Source: Bradyrhizobium barranii subsp. apii | GTDB lineage: Bacteria > Pseudomonadota > Alphaproteobacteria > Rhizobiales > Xanthobacteraceae | Assembly (NCBI RefSeq): GCF_011516635.5 | Contig: NZ_CP096255.1 | Location: 2,044,501 to 2,108,500 of the forward strand | Reading direction: 5' to 3' | Length of the DNA stretch: 64,000 nucleotides | Shown here: positions 17,781-25,563 of the stretch, in pieces | Layout of the letters: each line of letters begins with the position of its first letter | How positions within the stretch are numbered: position 1 is the stretch's first letter | Program-made: the position numbers and the translations under genes | The notes under the pieces: model-generated | Told to the model about the DNA's origin: nothing | The model's database searches: none | The model's input: only the letters and a program-made list of their open reading frames with translations

Positions 17781-18890
17781 TTGGAATTCGATGTCATCAT
17801 CATCGGCGCTGGAACGGCCGGGTCGGTTGCGGCCCTCAACCTGGCGCCATTCCGGCGCGTGCTCCTGCTCGAGGCCAATGCAGCGCCGGGCTGGCGCATT
17901 GGCGAGTCGCTGCCGGGCGCCGCCCGGCGCCTGCTCTCCGACATGGGCTTGCTCGACGCATTCGTGAGCGGCGGACATCTTCCCAGGCATGCGCTGTGTA
18001 GCGCGTGGGGAGGGACGGAGCCTGAGATTCGCGACGCACTGGCGAGTCCCGACGGTCACGGTTGGCAGATCGATCGCGTTGTATTCGAGCGGCAAATGCG
18101 CGATGAGGCCTCGCGGCGCGGCGCGGCGCTGTTGTCACCGGCGAAGGTGGTGCGCGTCGAGCGCGCGGGAGAAGGCTGGCGGGTGACGTTCGAACGACAG
18201 GGCGAGACATACCGCGCCGAGAGCCGTCTCCTGATCGATGCGGCCGGACGCGGGTCGCGCCACCTCACTGGGGTCACCGGTCCTCGTCATGTCGACGACA
18301 AGCTTGTTTGCGCGTGGATCCGAGCGCGAAATGTCGCGCTCCCGGCCGGCTGCGTTCAGGTTGAAACAGAGGCCGACGGATGGTGGTACGCTGCGCCGCT
18401 ACCGGAGAAGGCGGGAATTCTGGCCTTCCATACTGATGCCGATTTGCCAGCCGCTCGGGACGGCCGGACGATCCCGATGCTGCTTGCGCGGGCGCGACGA
18501 TTGCCGATGCTCGGAGGCCTGTTGCTTGATCCCAACTGGGACCAGGGCGAACGTGGCTATTGCGGGGCACAGGGCGCCTGGCTCGAAACGGCCGCCGGCG
18601 AAAACTGGCTAGCTGCGGGCGATGCCGCGCTCGCGTTTGATCCAATCGCAGCGCAAGGCCTGTTCAACGCGCTGTATCTCGGCCTTGCCGCTGCTGAGGC
18701 GGCGCAGCGCTGGTTCGAGGGGGAAAGTGATGCGCTCTCGGAATACGCCGGCGAGGTCGGTCGTATTCGGGACACTTATGTCAATCATCGCGCGGCCTTC
18801 TATCGACAGGAAATCCGATGGGTCAATTGTCGTTTCTGGGCGAATCGGCACCGGCATTCGAACGATCGGCATGTTGTTCTGCGTGGGTAG
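17781..18890 (+). CDS. LodB-like FAD-dependent maturation protein
   Basis: The 369-residue flavoprotein begins with a Rossmann FAD site (VIIIGAGTAGSVAA). It has the WRIGESLPGAARRLL motif of tryptophan-halogenase-like hydroxylases and the FAD-pyrophosphate region WLAAGDAALAFDPIAAQGL. In the LodA system the LodB partner is needed to build the quinone by hydroxylating the Trp, and the same role is inferred here. It starts with TTG three bases after the LodA-like stop, so the two are translationally linked. It is complete. A separate small-molecule monooxygenase role is less likely given the pairing. Confidence 0.88.
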   Translation: MEFDVIIIGAGTAGSVAALNLAPFRRVLLLEANAAPGWRIGESLPGAARRLLSDMGLLDAFVSGGHLPRHALCSAWGGTEPEIRDALASPDGHGWQIDRVVFERQMRDEASRRGAALLSPAKVVRVERAGEGWRVTFERQGETYRAESRLLIDAAGRGSRHLTGVTGPRHVDDKLVCAWIRARNVALPAGCVQVETEADGWWYAAPLPEKAGILAFHTDADLPAARDGRTIPMLLARARRLPMLGGLLLDPNWDQGERGYCGAQGAWLETAAGENWLAAGDAALAFDPIAAQGLFNALYLGLAAAEAAQRWFEGESDALSEYAGEVGRIRDTYVNHRAAFYRQEIRWVNCRFWANRHRHSNDRHVVLRG

Positions 18891-18905
18891 CAAAGGATAG
18901 GCCTC

Positions 18906-20690
18906 ATGAACACGACAGCACCGCCCGACTCCCATAGGCTGAATAGCCTATTTGCGTTAGTCGCTTTGATCGTGCTGTTCGTTCTCGCGCACTGGATGCT
19001 TTGGTACTATTTGGAACTAGATTTCGATGCTCAGAAGATACTTGCGGAGACCGCGACGGGCGGCGTCATTGGCGTGATTTATGGTGTTCTTCCCTCGCTC
19101 AACAAGCGTTTCCTGCAACTCAGAACTCGTCGACTTCTGGCAAGCCCGCGCTCCCTGAAGACGGTCGTTGCGCTTTGCGCTGCAGTCTTCTTGGGCGGCA
19201 TTCTGGTTAATCGCACTCAAATAAGATGGCCAGCTGGGCAAACAGAGATTGAAGTAAATGGCAAACCAATCGGATCGGATAGTTGGACCGAAACCGCCGC
19301 CAACTCAACCTCGGTCTATGGAATCATTTTTCAGTCGAAATCCCTTCGGGTCGGCGATTATTCCCAGGCTCTCCGGTTTCGACCCTTAGTGCCGCTAACC
19401 TACGATGTGCCGGAGACCGCCGTCTTTTCGTCGAAGCCCGAATATCAGCAAATCGTAACGCTCCTTGCGCTCGCATTCTTCCAGTCGACAGAGAACAAGT
19501 TCCTCACCGAAGCAAAGGGAAAGTTCGACTCCGATCAGACCAAAAAATTCGTGGACCTTAACGCGGTCTACCAGATCTTGAAGCTGTGCTTCACGGAAAA
19601 CGACATTGCACGCATCGGTGACAAGACCTTGATAACGTTTCAACAGCAACGACCGAACTCCACGTGGATACCCCTTCTTAGATCCTGTCAGCATTACTCG
19701 CGAGCCGAGTTCGATCAGGCCGTGTCTGACATCGAGAAGGTCCCGGCGAACACGCGATCACCCCTTGTCGATGCATATGCGTTCTTTCGCGGCGTAAACT
19801 ATCTAAAGAGCTTTATCTTGCTGTCGAACAGTGCGGGCCGACGGGATACGAATTTGCTGCAGAAGGCCCGAGCGAACTTCGTCTTGGCCGACAAAACATC
19901 CCAAATGTCGAATGACGAATACTTTCAGCAGATCGCGCGTCGCAGCGCTCAGATATTTCAGGGAATAACGTTTGTGTACGAACACGATAATGACAAAGCT
20001 TTCGATGCATTCAAGGAGGCTGCTAAGAGTACCTATCCTGAACTGCGGGCACGCGCGCTGAGCGACTTAGGCTATGTCTCGCTGCTGCGCGGGAATCTAC
20101 CTGATGCAAAGGCATATTTTGTGAGTGCGTTAGAGGCCGATCCGAGTTTTCCGTACGCCGAGACTAACCTCGGGTATGCCTATCTTTCTGAGGGGCGTTA
20201 CGATGCTGCTCGGGATCTCTTCGCTCGCCTAGCAAAAGACGAGAACCTCAAGAAGAACAGCGCCCGAGACGTCATCTTGTCCGAACTGGCCATCGCACAT
20301 ATCGATGCCGAGAAGGACGCGCTCCATGCGCCGAATCCCAACGCCTATTCCGCACCGCTGAAAGAGATGGGCATTTTCGACTACGAAGGCTTGGATCCAC
20401 CGTTACTACGATTGGCAACGATACGCCTTGCACTGGCTGACCGCATCTATATGAGCCACGATTACTACGGACTGGAAATGTTCGCGCTCGCTATGTACGC
20501 CCGGGCTTACACGGAAGCGTTCAGCTTGAAAGGCAGCCAGCAGGCCGCTTTAGTCGCGCAAAAATCCTTGGCCTCATTTAAGACCGTGGCGCAAACCATC
20601 GATCCAAGATGCTTCATCTTTCATACTAACGAAGGAGTCTTTAAGCCGGTCGCGATTCTGGCGGCGGAGGAGGGACTTACCACGCGGTGA
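18906..20690 (+). CDS. Membrane-anchored TPR protein
   Basis: The 594-residue protein has a short cytoplasmic start, a membrane segment near residues 15-37 (LFALVALIVLFVLAHWMLWYYL), a probable second one near 85-102 (VVALCAAVFLGGILV) and a long soluble domain. From about 340 the domain is tetratricopeptide-like: AFDAFKEAAKSTYPELRARALSDLGYVSLLRGNLPDAKAYFVSALEADPSFPYAETNLGYAYLSEGRYDAARDLF is two clear helix pairs. It starts 15 bp after the LodB-like stop, so it is in the same transcription unit. TPR domains bind peptides or proteins, so it may dock the repeat peptide or the oxidase at the membrane (inference). I do not recognise a more exact family. Confidence 0.8.
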   Translation: MNTTAPPDSHRLNSLFALVALIVLFVLAHWMLWYYLELDFDAQKILAETATGGVIGVIYGVLPSLNKRFLQLRTRRLLASPRSLKTVVALCAAVFLGGILVNRTQIRWPAGQTEIEVNGKPIGSDSWTETAANSTSVYGIIFQSKSLRVGDYSQALRFRPLVPLTYDVPETAVFSSKPEYQQIVTLLALAFFQSTENKFLTEAKGKFDSDQTKKFVDLNAVYQILKLCFTENDIARIGDKTLITFQQQRPNSTWIPLLRSCQHYSRAEFDQAVSDIEKVPANTRSPLVDAYAFFRGVNYLKSFILLSNSAGRRDTNLLQKARANFVLADKTSQMSNDEYFQQIARRSAQIFQGITFVYEHDNDKAFDAFKEAAKSTYPELRARALSDLGYVSLLRGNLPDAKAYFVSALEADPSFPYAETNLGYAYLSEGRYDAARDLFARLAKDENLKKNSARDVILSELAIAHIDAEKDALHAPNPNAYSAPLKEMGIFDYEGLDPPLLRLATIRLALADRIYMSHDYYGLEMFALAMYARAYTEAFSLKGSQQAALVAQKSLASFKTVAQTIDPRCFIFHTNEGVFKPVAILAAEEGLTTR

Positions 20691-20897
20691 GAGAAATCAG
20701 GCTGACGGCGTGAATTGAAGGGCGACGTAGAATTAACTACAGAGTCGTGCCGCCCCTGTTTCCGAGAGTCGCGCCGGCAATCAGGCTGAAGCCACCGTCA
20801 TAGGACAAGTACAGGGACCCTTGTGTCCATGTTACAGCTTCGGCTAGCATCATCCGCTTGTGCAGCAACCCCGGACCTCGCGTTCAGGAGCAGCGGC

Positions 20898-21531
20898 ATG
20901 AAATTTAATGACGAAAGACAGCGGCAGCGCCGGGCATACGCGCGGTTGGTCCGGGCCGAACACAGCCGCAAGTTCGGAAAGAGCTTTTGCGAACTCACCC
21001 TGCGGGCCGCGGACGGCGCGACATCTCACATATATTCCGCGACCTTTTTTTCCCGATACAACATCTCGATTCCGGATCAGCAGTACCGGTCTCTGCGACT
21101 CTGTCACGCCTTGTGCGCCACAGGAACTGTCACGCATGACAAGAAGGTGGCCATCGTGGGAGCCGGCATCTCCGGGATGACGTGCGCTGTGGCGCTGTCT
21201 GCCCGAAGCGATTGCATCGTTCATATATTCGAATCGGACCATCTTCTGCTGCGCCGCTTCCGGGAAGCGCCATTCCGATATCTGCACCCGGACCTGAATC
21301 AATGGGCAGTCGAAAGCCCTATCAATCGGTATAATCCGACCAGGCGCACTCTGTTTCCCTTCATGAATTGGTCGGGCGGCTACGCCCCCATTGTTGCCGA
21401 GCAACTCGCCGGCGCTTTTCATCACTATAGATCCTGCCTGGGGATCGCTCTCTGTTTAGATCAGCCTGCGTTCCAGGTGTTTGGACGAGGCGGCAAGCCG
21501 ATGCTTGTTCTGGACTCACCATCGTTTCAGG
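20898..21531 (+). pseudogene. FAD/NAD(P)-binding oxidoreductase, C-terminus lost at IS66
   Basis: ATG 20898 has AGGAG seven bases upstream; in-frame ATGs at 20823 and 20829 lack one. After about 75 residues of a basic N-terminal extension comes a Rossmann dinucleotide site, KVAIVGAGISGMTCAVALS, and then FESDHLLLRRF, as in FAD-dependent oxidoreductases. The frame is cut after residue 211 by the IS66 end at 21532. The missing part is not found beyond the IS66 block, where an unrelated minus-strand gene begins, so it was deleted or moved. Whether it belonged with the LodA operon is open, as 207 bp separate them. Confidence 0.75.
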
Positions 21532-21619
21532 GTAAGCGTAGCGCCGAGGCCCGTCTGATTGTTTGTGCGGAGTCTTGAGAGCACCGTTAGAAGAGTCATC
21601 TTCTGGAAGGGTGCTCACA

Positions 21620-22042
21620 ATGGACGACCATTCTGACGACATAAGACGACCGTTGTCACCGCGTATTGAAGTGTTCGCTGGCGCAGGTCGAAAGCGCTGG
21701 CCGGATGATTTGAAGGCGCAGATTGCGGCGGAAAGCCTCGAACCGGGGGCGGTTGTAACAGACGTCGCTCGTCGCCATGGCTGCCGGCCCCAGCAGGTGC
21801 ATGATTGGCGGCGCCGGGCGCGTTTGGGCCAGTTGGTATTGCCGGCGTCGGCGGACACGCTGTCGTTCGTGCCGGTGGTGTCGGAATTAGCGTTGCCTGC
21901 GGCCGCAGAGCCCTCCGGTTCGCCGGAAGCAGCCATTGTTACGGTTGAGTTCCAGGGCGCGCGCGTGGAGGTGCGCGGGGCGCCTGGCCTTGCTGCGTTG
22001 AGCGATGTGTTCATTGCGCTGCGACGGACACGTTCATGCTGA
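21620..22042 (+). CDS. tnpA: IS66 TnpA, left copy
   Basis: This small IS66 accessory protein of about 140 residues has a helix-turn-helix (WPDDLKAQIAAESLEPGAVV then DVARRHGCRPQQVHDWRRRA). ATG 21620 follows GGAAGGGTG. A GTG-type start 19 codons upstream is open but has no ribosome site. The sequence is identical to the copy at 24743. In IS66, TnpA and TnpB are needed together with TnpC for transposition. Confidence 0.88.
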   Translation: MDDHSDDIRRPLSPRIEVFAGAGRKRWPDDLKAQIAAESLEPGAVVTDVARRHGCRPQQVHDWRRRARLGQLVLPASADTLSFVPVVSELALPAAAEPSGSPEAAIVTVEFQGARVEVRGAPGLAALSDVFIALRRTRSC

Positions 22043-22131
22043 CGATGCCGGCGAGCCTCATGATCTACGTGGCGACGCAACCTGTGGACTGTAAGCGTAG
22101 CTCTGCGGCCCTTTTGAATGGCGCTTGACGC

Positions 22132-22734
22132 CTATTTTGTTCGCGTGGCGCGTCGCCGCGGCTTCCTTGTGTCGGACAACGCGTTGACGGCGGCTTCGAG
22201 TGCCTTCCGGTCGACGACGTTGGGATCGAACCGCTCCGGGCCCCAGAGGCGCATGTGTCCGTGCTCGGGATGGGCGGGGTCGCTGATGGCGGCGAGGTAT
22301 TCGGCATAGCCTGGCGCACCGCCGACGTCTTCCGGAGGACAACGACCGGCGGCCTCGAGCAGGAAGGGAAGCCCCTCCGTCGTGGTGTTCTCGAACCATT
22401 TTTCGAGCTTGATCACATGGTCCCAGCTGTCGCCGAAGTCATAGAGATAGTGGATCGTCTTGGCGCCGGTCTCGCGAACGATATCGCACAGCCGCGCTTT
22501 GCGGGCATCCATGGGCTGGTGACCGTAATCATTGTCGGGGTCGGGAATCCCCCAATGTGCCTCACCAGCAAAGAACTCGAAGAGGTGACTGTTCGTCCAG
22601 CCGAATGCCTCCTGAAGCGTCAGATGCAGCCGATCAAGGCGCAGGGTGACGGGTACGACAAGGCGACGCATCACCTCCGGCTTCACATCCTTGAGGGTCA
22701 CCTTGATCCGGACCGCGGTCGTGTTCAGGCTCAT
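22132..22734 (-). CDS. IS66-borne pRiA4b ORF-3-like passenger protein, inverted copy
   Basis: The 200-residue protein has the signature of the plasmid pRiA4b ORF-3 family (VRIKVTLKDVKPEVMRRLVVPVTLRLDRLHLTLQEAFGW and YDFGDSWDHVIKLE). It overlaps the tnpC stop by four bases, so it is the last gene of this IS66 variant. Its function in transposition is unknown. It is identical to the product at 27126-27728. Confidence 0.88.
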   Translation of the reverse strand: MSLNTTAVRIKVTLKDVKPEVMRRLVVPVTLRLDRLHLTLQEAFGWTNSHLFEFFAGEAHWGIPDPDNDYGHQPMDARKARLCDIVRETGAKTIHYLYDFGDSWDHVIKLEKWFENTTTEGLPFLLEAAGRCPPEDVGGAPGYAEYLAAISDPAHPEHGHMRLWGPERFDPNVVDRKALEAAVNALSDTRKPRRRATRTK

Positions 22735-24296
22735 GCCGCCAGCCTCGGATCGCGTGTATGCATCGTATAGGTCGACGCCCAGGGAAGCAGTTCGTCCAGT
22801 CGCGCTGCAGGCCAACCATTGACGAGCTTGGCGAGAACGTCAGCGAGCCAGTGCTCGGCACTGACGCCATTGAGCTTACAGGTCTCAATGAGCGAAGCCA
22901 GCAATGCCCAATTCCCGGCGCCTTCGTCGCAACCGGCAAAAAGAGAGTTCTTGGCGTTGAGCTTGATCGGTCGCATCGCACGCTCGACAGCATTCGTGTC
23001 CATTTCGATGCGCCCATCATCAAGATAGAGCGTCAGGCCGTCCCAATGACGTAGTGCATAGCGCAAAGCCTTCGCCGTGTCGCTCTTCTGCGCAAGGTGA
23101 TCGAGCTTGGCCTCAAACCACTGCTTCAAGGCTGCAACCAGAGGCCGGGTATGCGCTTGTCGGCCAGCACGGCGCTCGTCCGCAGATCGGCCGCGGAGGG
23201 CCTTCTCGACCGCGTAAAGCTGGGCGATGCGCTCAAGAGCCTCGCGGGCAACCGGAGCTGGCGCAGGCGCAGCCTCCCGCTCGATCTTCACAAACTGGCG
23301 CCGCAGATGCGACCAGCAGAAGGCGAGCGTCCCGGACAGGGCGTCCGCACGCGTCTCTCGGGTCATGGTCTTGTAAGCCTGATAGCCGTCGCAGTGGATG
23401 ATGCCGCGATAGCCCTCCAGCAGCCGCAAGCCATGAACGGCGCCGCGGCCCGGTGCATAGGCATAGACTACCCCAGGCGGATCAGGTCCGGCCCAAGGCC
23501 TGTCATCGCGTGACAGCGCCCAGAAGTAGCCGGTTTTTGTTCTGCCGCGCCCCGGATCCAGCACCGGCGCCGGGGTCTCATCGACACAGAGCTTCGAGGA
23601 GGCGAGCAGAAGCTGGCGCAGACGATGCCACACGGGCTTCAATTCCTGGGCGGCATAGCCGACCCAGAAGGCGAGCGTGGAACGATCCAGCGCTATTCCG
23701 TGCGTCGCCAGCATCTGCGCCTGGCGGTAAAGCGGCAAATGCCAGTGATACTTGGCATCGATCACATGCGCGACCAGCCGCTCGGTGGGCAATCCTCCCC
23801 TGATCAATCGCTCGGGAGCCGCGTGCTGCAGGACGACGCCATGACAGGCGCGGCAGGCCAGCTTGGGACGGCGGGTGATGATGACGCGATACTGCGCCGG
23901 AACGACGTCGAGCCTCTGGCTCTCATCCTGACCAATCTCGAAGAGGTTGCCCTTACAAGACGGGCAGCAGCTCTCGGCCGGCATCATAGTCTCGATGACG
24001 CGCGGCAAATGCTCCGGCAGCTGACCACGGTTGGCTCTGCGCGCGGCAGCTCTCTTCTCGCCTGTTTTGGGATTGGCACGATTCTCGGCGGCTTCGAGAG
24101 CCGCAACGGCCTGATCGATATCCTCCAGAACAAGCTGCAGCTGATCAGCGTCCAGCTTTTCCGAGGACCGACCGAACTGCGCATCTTTCGCAAGCTTGAG
24201 CAACCGCTCGAGCCGGGCGCAGCGATCCAGCAGAGCCGCGGCAAAGGCACGCAACTCGGCTGGATCGCTCGGTAGCTCATCAGGCAAATCACTCAT
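22731..24296 (-). CDS. tnpC: IS66 transposase TnpC, inverted copy
   Basis: This 521-residue IS66 transposase has an N-terminal coiled region (ARLERLLKLAKDAQFGRSSEKLDADQ), a zinc-binding segment (CCPSCKGNLFEIG, then ACRACHG) and a DDE core with VDETPAPVLDPGRGRTKTGYFW, IHCDGYQAYK and a C-terminal Glu region (IEMDTNAVERAMRPIKLNAKNS). It is full length, although its tnpB is truncated upstream. Confidence 0.93.
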   Translation of the reverse strand: MSDLPDELPSDPAELRAFAAALLDRCARLERLLKLAKDAQFGRSSEKLDADQLQLVLEDIDQAVAALEAAENRANPKTGEKRAAARRANRGQLPEHLPRVIETMMPAESCCPSCKGNLFEIGQDESQRLDVVPAQYRVIITRRPKLACRACHGVVLQHAAPERLIRGGLPTERLVAHVIDAKYHWHLPLYRQAQMLATHGIALDRSTLAFWVGYAAQELKPVWHRLRQLLLASSKLCVDETPAPVLDPGRGRTKTGYFWALSRDDRPWAGPDPPGVVYAYAPGRGAVHGLRLLEGYRGIIHCDGYQAYKTMTRETRADALSGTLAFCWSHLRRQFVKIEREAAPAPAPVAREALERIAQLYAVEKALRGRSADERRAGRQAHTRPLVAALKQWFEAKLDHLAQKSDTAKALRYALRHWDGLTLYLDDGRIEMDTNAVERAMRPIKLNAKNSLFAGCDEGAGNWALLASLIETCKLNGVSAEHWLADVLAKLVNGWPAARLDELLPWASTYTMHTRDPRLAA

Positions 24297-24347
24297 TGGC
24301 CCGAGCTTGCCATGCTTCGCGTCACGATGCAGCGATGATTTGCATTT

Positions 24348-24654
24348 TTACGCAAGCGCTTTCGGCTGCGGGATCCGAGGCGCGTGCATGCGCGTCCAAT
24401 CCATGCCGGCCAGCAGTGCTGACAGCTGGGCCCCATTCATCCGCATCACACCGGCCACGATGGGTGGCCATTTGAAGCCGCTGCCATCGAGCCGCTTCCA
24501 GTACATCACAAGGCCGCTGCCATCCCAGACGACGATCTTCACCCGATCGGCGCGCTTCGCACGGAACACCACCGCCACGCCCTTCATCGGGTCATGGCCC
24601 AGCGTATCCTTCGCCAGCAGCGCCAAGCCCTCTGCACCCTTCCTGAAGTCCACA
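24348..24654 (-). pseudogene. tnpB: IS66 TnpB, 5'-truncated
   Basis: The frame corresponds to TnpB from about codon 16 (DFRKGAEGLALLAKD) to the normal end. The first 47 bases are missing because the inversion joint lies at TGTGGACT. Reading continues out of the neighbouring IS66 end, so any product would have an unrelated N-terminus. Confidence 0.9.
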
Positions 24655-24742
24655 GTAAGCGTAGCGCCGAGGCCCGTCTGATTGTTTGTGCGGAGTCTTG
24701 AGAGCACCGTTAGAAGAGTCATCTTCTGGAAGGGTGCTCACA

Positions 24743-25165
24743 ATGGACGACCATTCTGACGACATAAGACGACCGTTGTCACCGCGTATTGAAGTGTTCG
24801 CTGGCGCAGGTCGAAAGCGCTGGCCGGATGATTTGAAGGCGCAGATTGCGGCGGAAAGCCTCGAACCGGGGGCGGTTGTAACAGACGTCGCTCGTCGCCA
24901 TGGCTGCCGGCCCCAGCAGGTGCATGATTGGCGGCGCCGGGCGCGTTTGGGCCAGTTGGTATTGCCGGCGTCGGCGGACACGCTGTCGTTCGTGCCGGTG
25001 GTGTCGGAATTAGCGTTGCCTGCGGCCGCAGAGCCCTCCGGTTCGCCGGAAGCAGCCATTGTTACGGTTGAGTTCCAGGGCGCGCGCGTGGAGGTGCGCG
25101 GGGCGCCTGGCCTTGCTGCGTTGAGCGATGTGTTCATTGCGCTGCGACGGACACGTTCATGCTGA
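24743..25165 (+). CDS. tnpA: IS66 TnpA, intact copy
   Basis: Sequence and start context are identical to the TnpA at 21620-22042, with a helix-turn-helix and about 140 residues. It overlaps the tnpB start by seven bases, the usual coupled arrangement in IS66. Confidence 0.9.
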   Translation: MDDHSDDIRRPLSPRIEVFAGAGRKRWPDDLKAQIAAESLEPGAVVTDVARRHGCRPQQVHDWRRRARLGQLVLPASADTLSFVPVVSELALPAAAEPSGSPEAAIVTVEFQGARVEVRGAPGLAALSDVFIALRRTRSC

Positions 25166-25512
25166 CGATGCCGGCGAGCCTCATGATCTACGTGGCGACG
25201 CAACCTGTGGACTTCAGGAAGGGTGCAGAGGGCTTGGCGCTGCTGGCGAAGGATACGCTGGGCCATGACCCGATGAAGGGCGTGGCGGTGGTGTTCCGTG
25301 CGAAGCGCGCCGATCGGGTGAAGATCGTCGTCTGGGATGGCAGCGGCCTTGTGATGTACTGGAAGCGGCTCGATGGCAGCGGCTTCAAATGGCCACCCAT
25401 CGTGGCCGGTGTGATGCGGATGAATGGGGCCCAGCTGTCAGCACTGCTGGCCGGCATGGATTGGACGCGCATGCACGCGCCTCGGATCCCGCAGCCGAAA
25501 GCGCTTGCGTAA
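25159..25512 (+). CDS. tnpB: IS66 TnpB
   Basis: The 117-residue TnpB of the IS66 'Orf2' family is recognised by DFRKGAEGLALLAKDTLGHDP, VFRAKRADRVKIVVWDGSGL and YWKRLDGSGFKWPP. The exact biochemical role is not established, but it is required for transposition of the family. It is complete here and truncated in the neighbouring copy. Confidence 0.93.
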   Translation: MLTMPASLMIYVATQPVDFRKGAEGLALLAKDTLGHDPMKGVAVVFRAKRADRVKIVVWDGSGLVMYWKRLDGSGFKWPPIVAGVMRMNGAQLSALLAGMDWTRMHAPRIPQPKALA

Positions 25513-25563
25513 AAATGCAAATCATCGCTGCATCGTGACGCGAAGCATGGCAAGCTCGGGCCA

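Larger units (their letters stand above)
21532..24654. mobile_element. IS66-family element, internally inverted copy
   Basis: The left end (GTAAGCGTAGCGCC) and tnpA are in plus orientation to 22090. From 22091 to 24654 the remainder of the element (right end, passenger gene, tnpC, most of tnpB) is inverted. The 8-bp word TGTGGACT, taken from tnpB, sits at both joints (22083-22090, and as AGTCCACA at 24647-24654), so the copy is 8 bp longer than the intact 3115-bp copy. This is what insertion of IS66 ends into its own tnpB would leave. The outer left flank (GTTTCAGG) has no partner at the right outer end of the two-copy block. Confidence 0.87.

Noticed and set aside
16521..18095. 524-codon minus-strand ORF across the LodA/LodB-like genes
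   Set aside because: The plus-strand frames carry family motifs; the antisense product is Arg-rich and has no recognisable domain.
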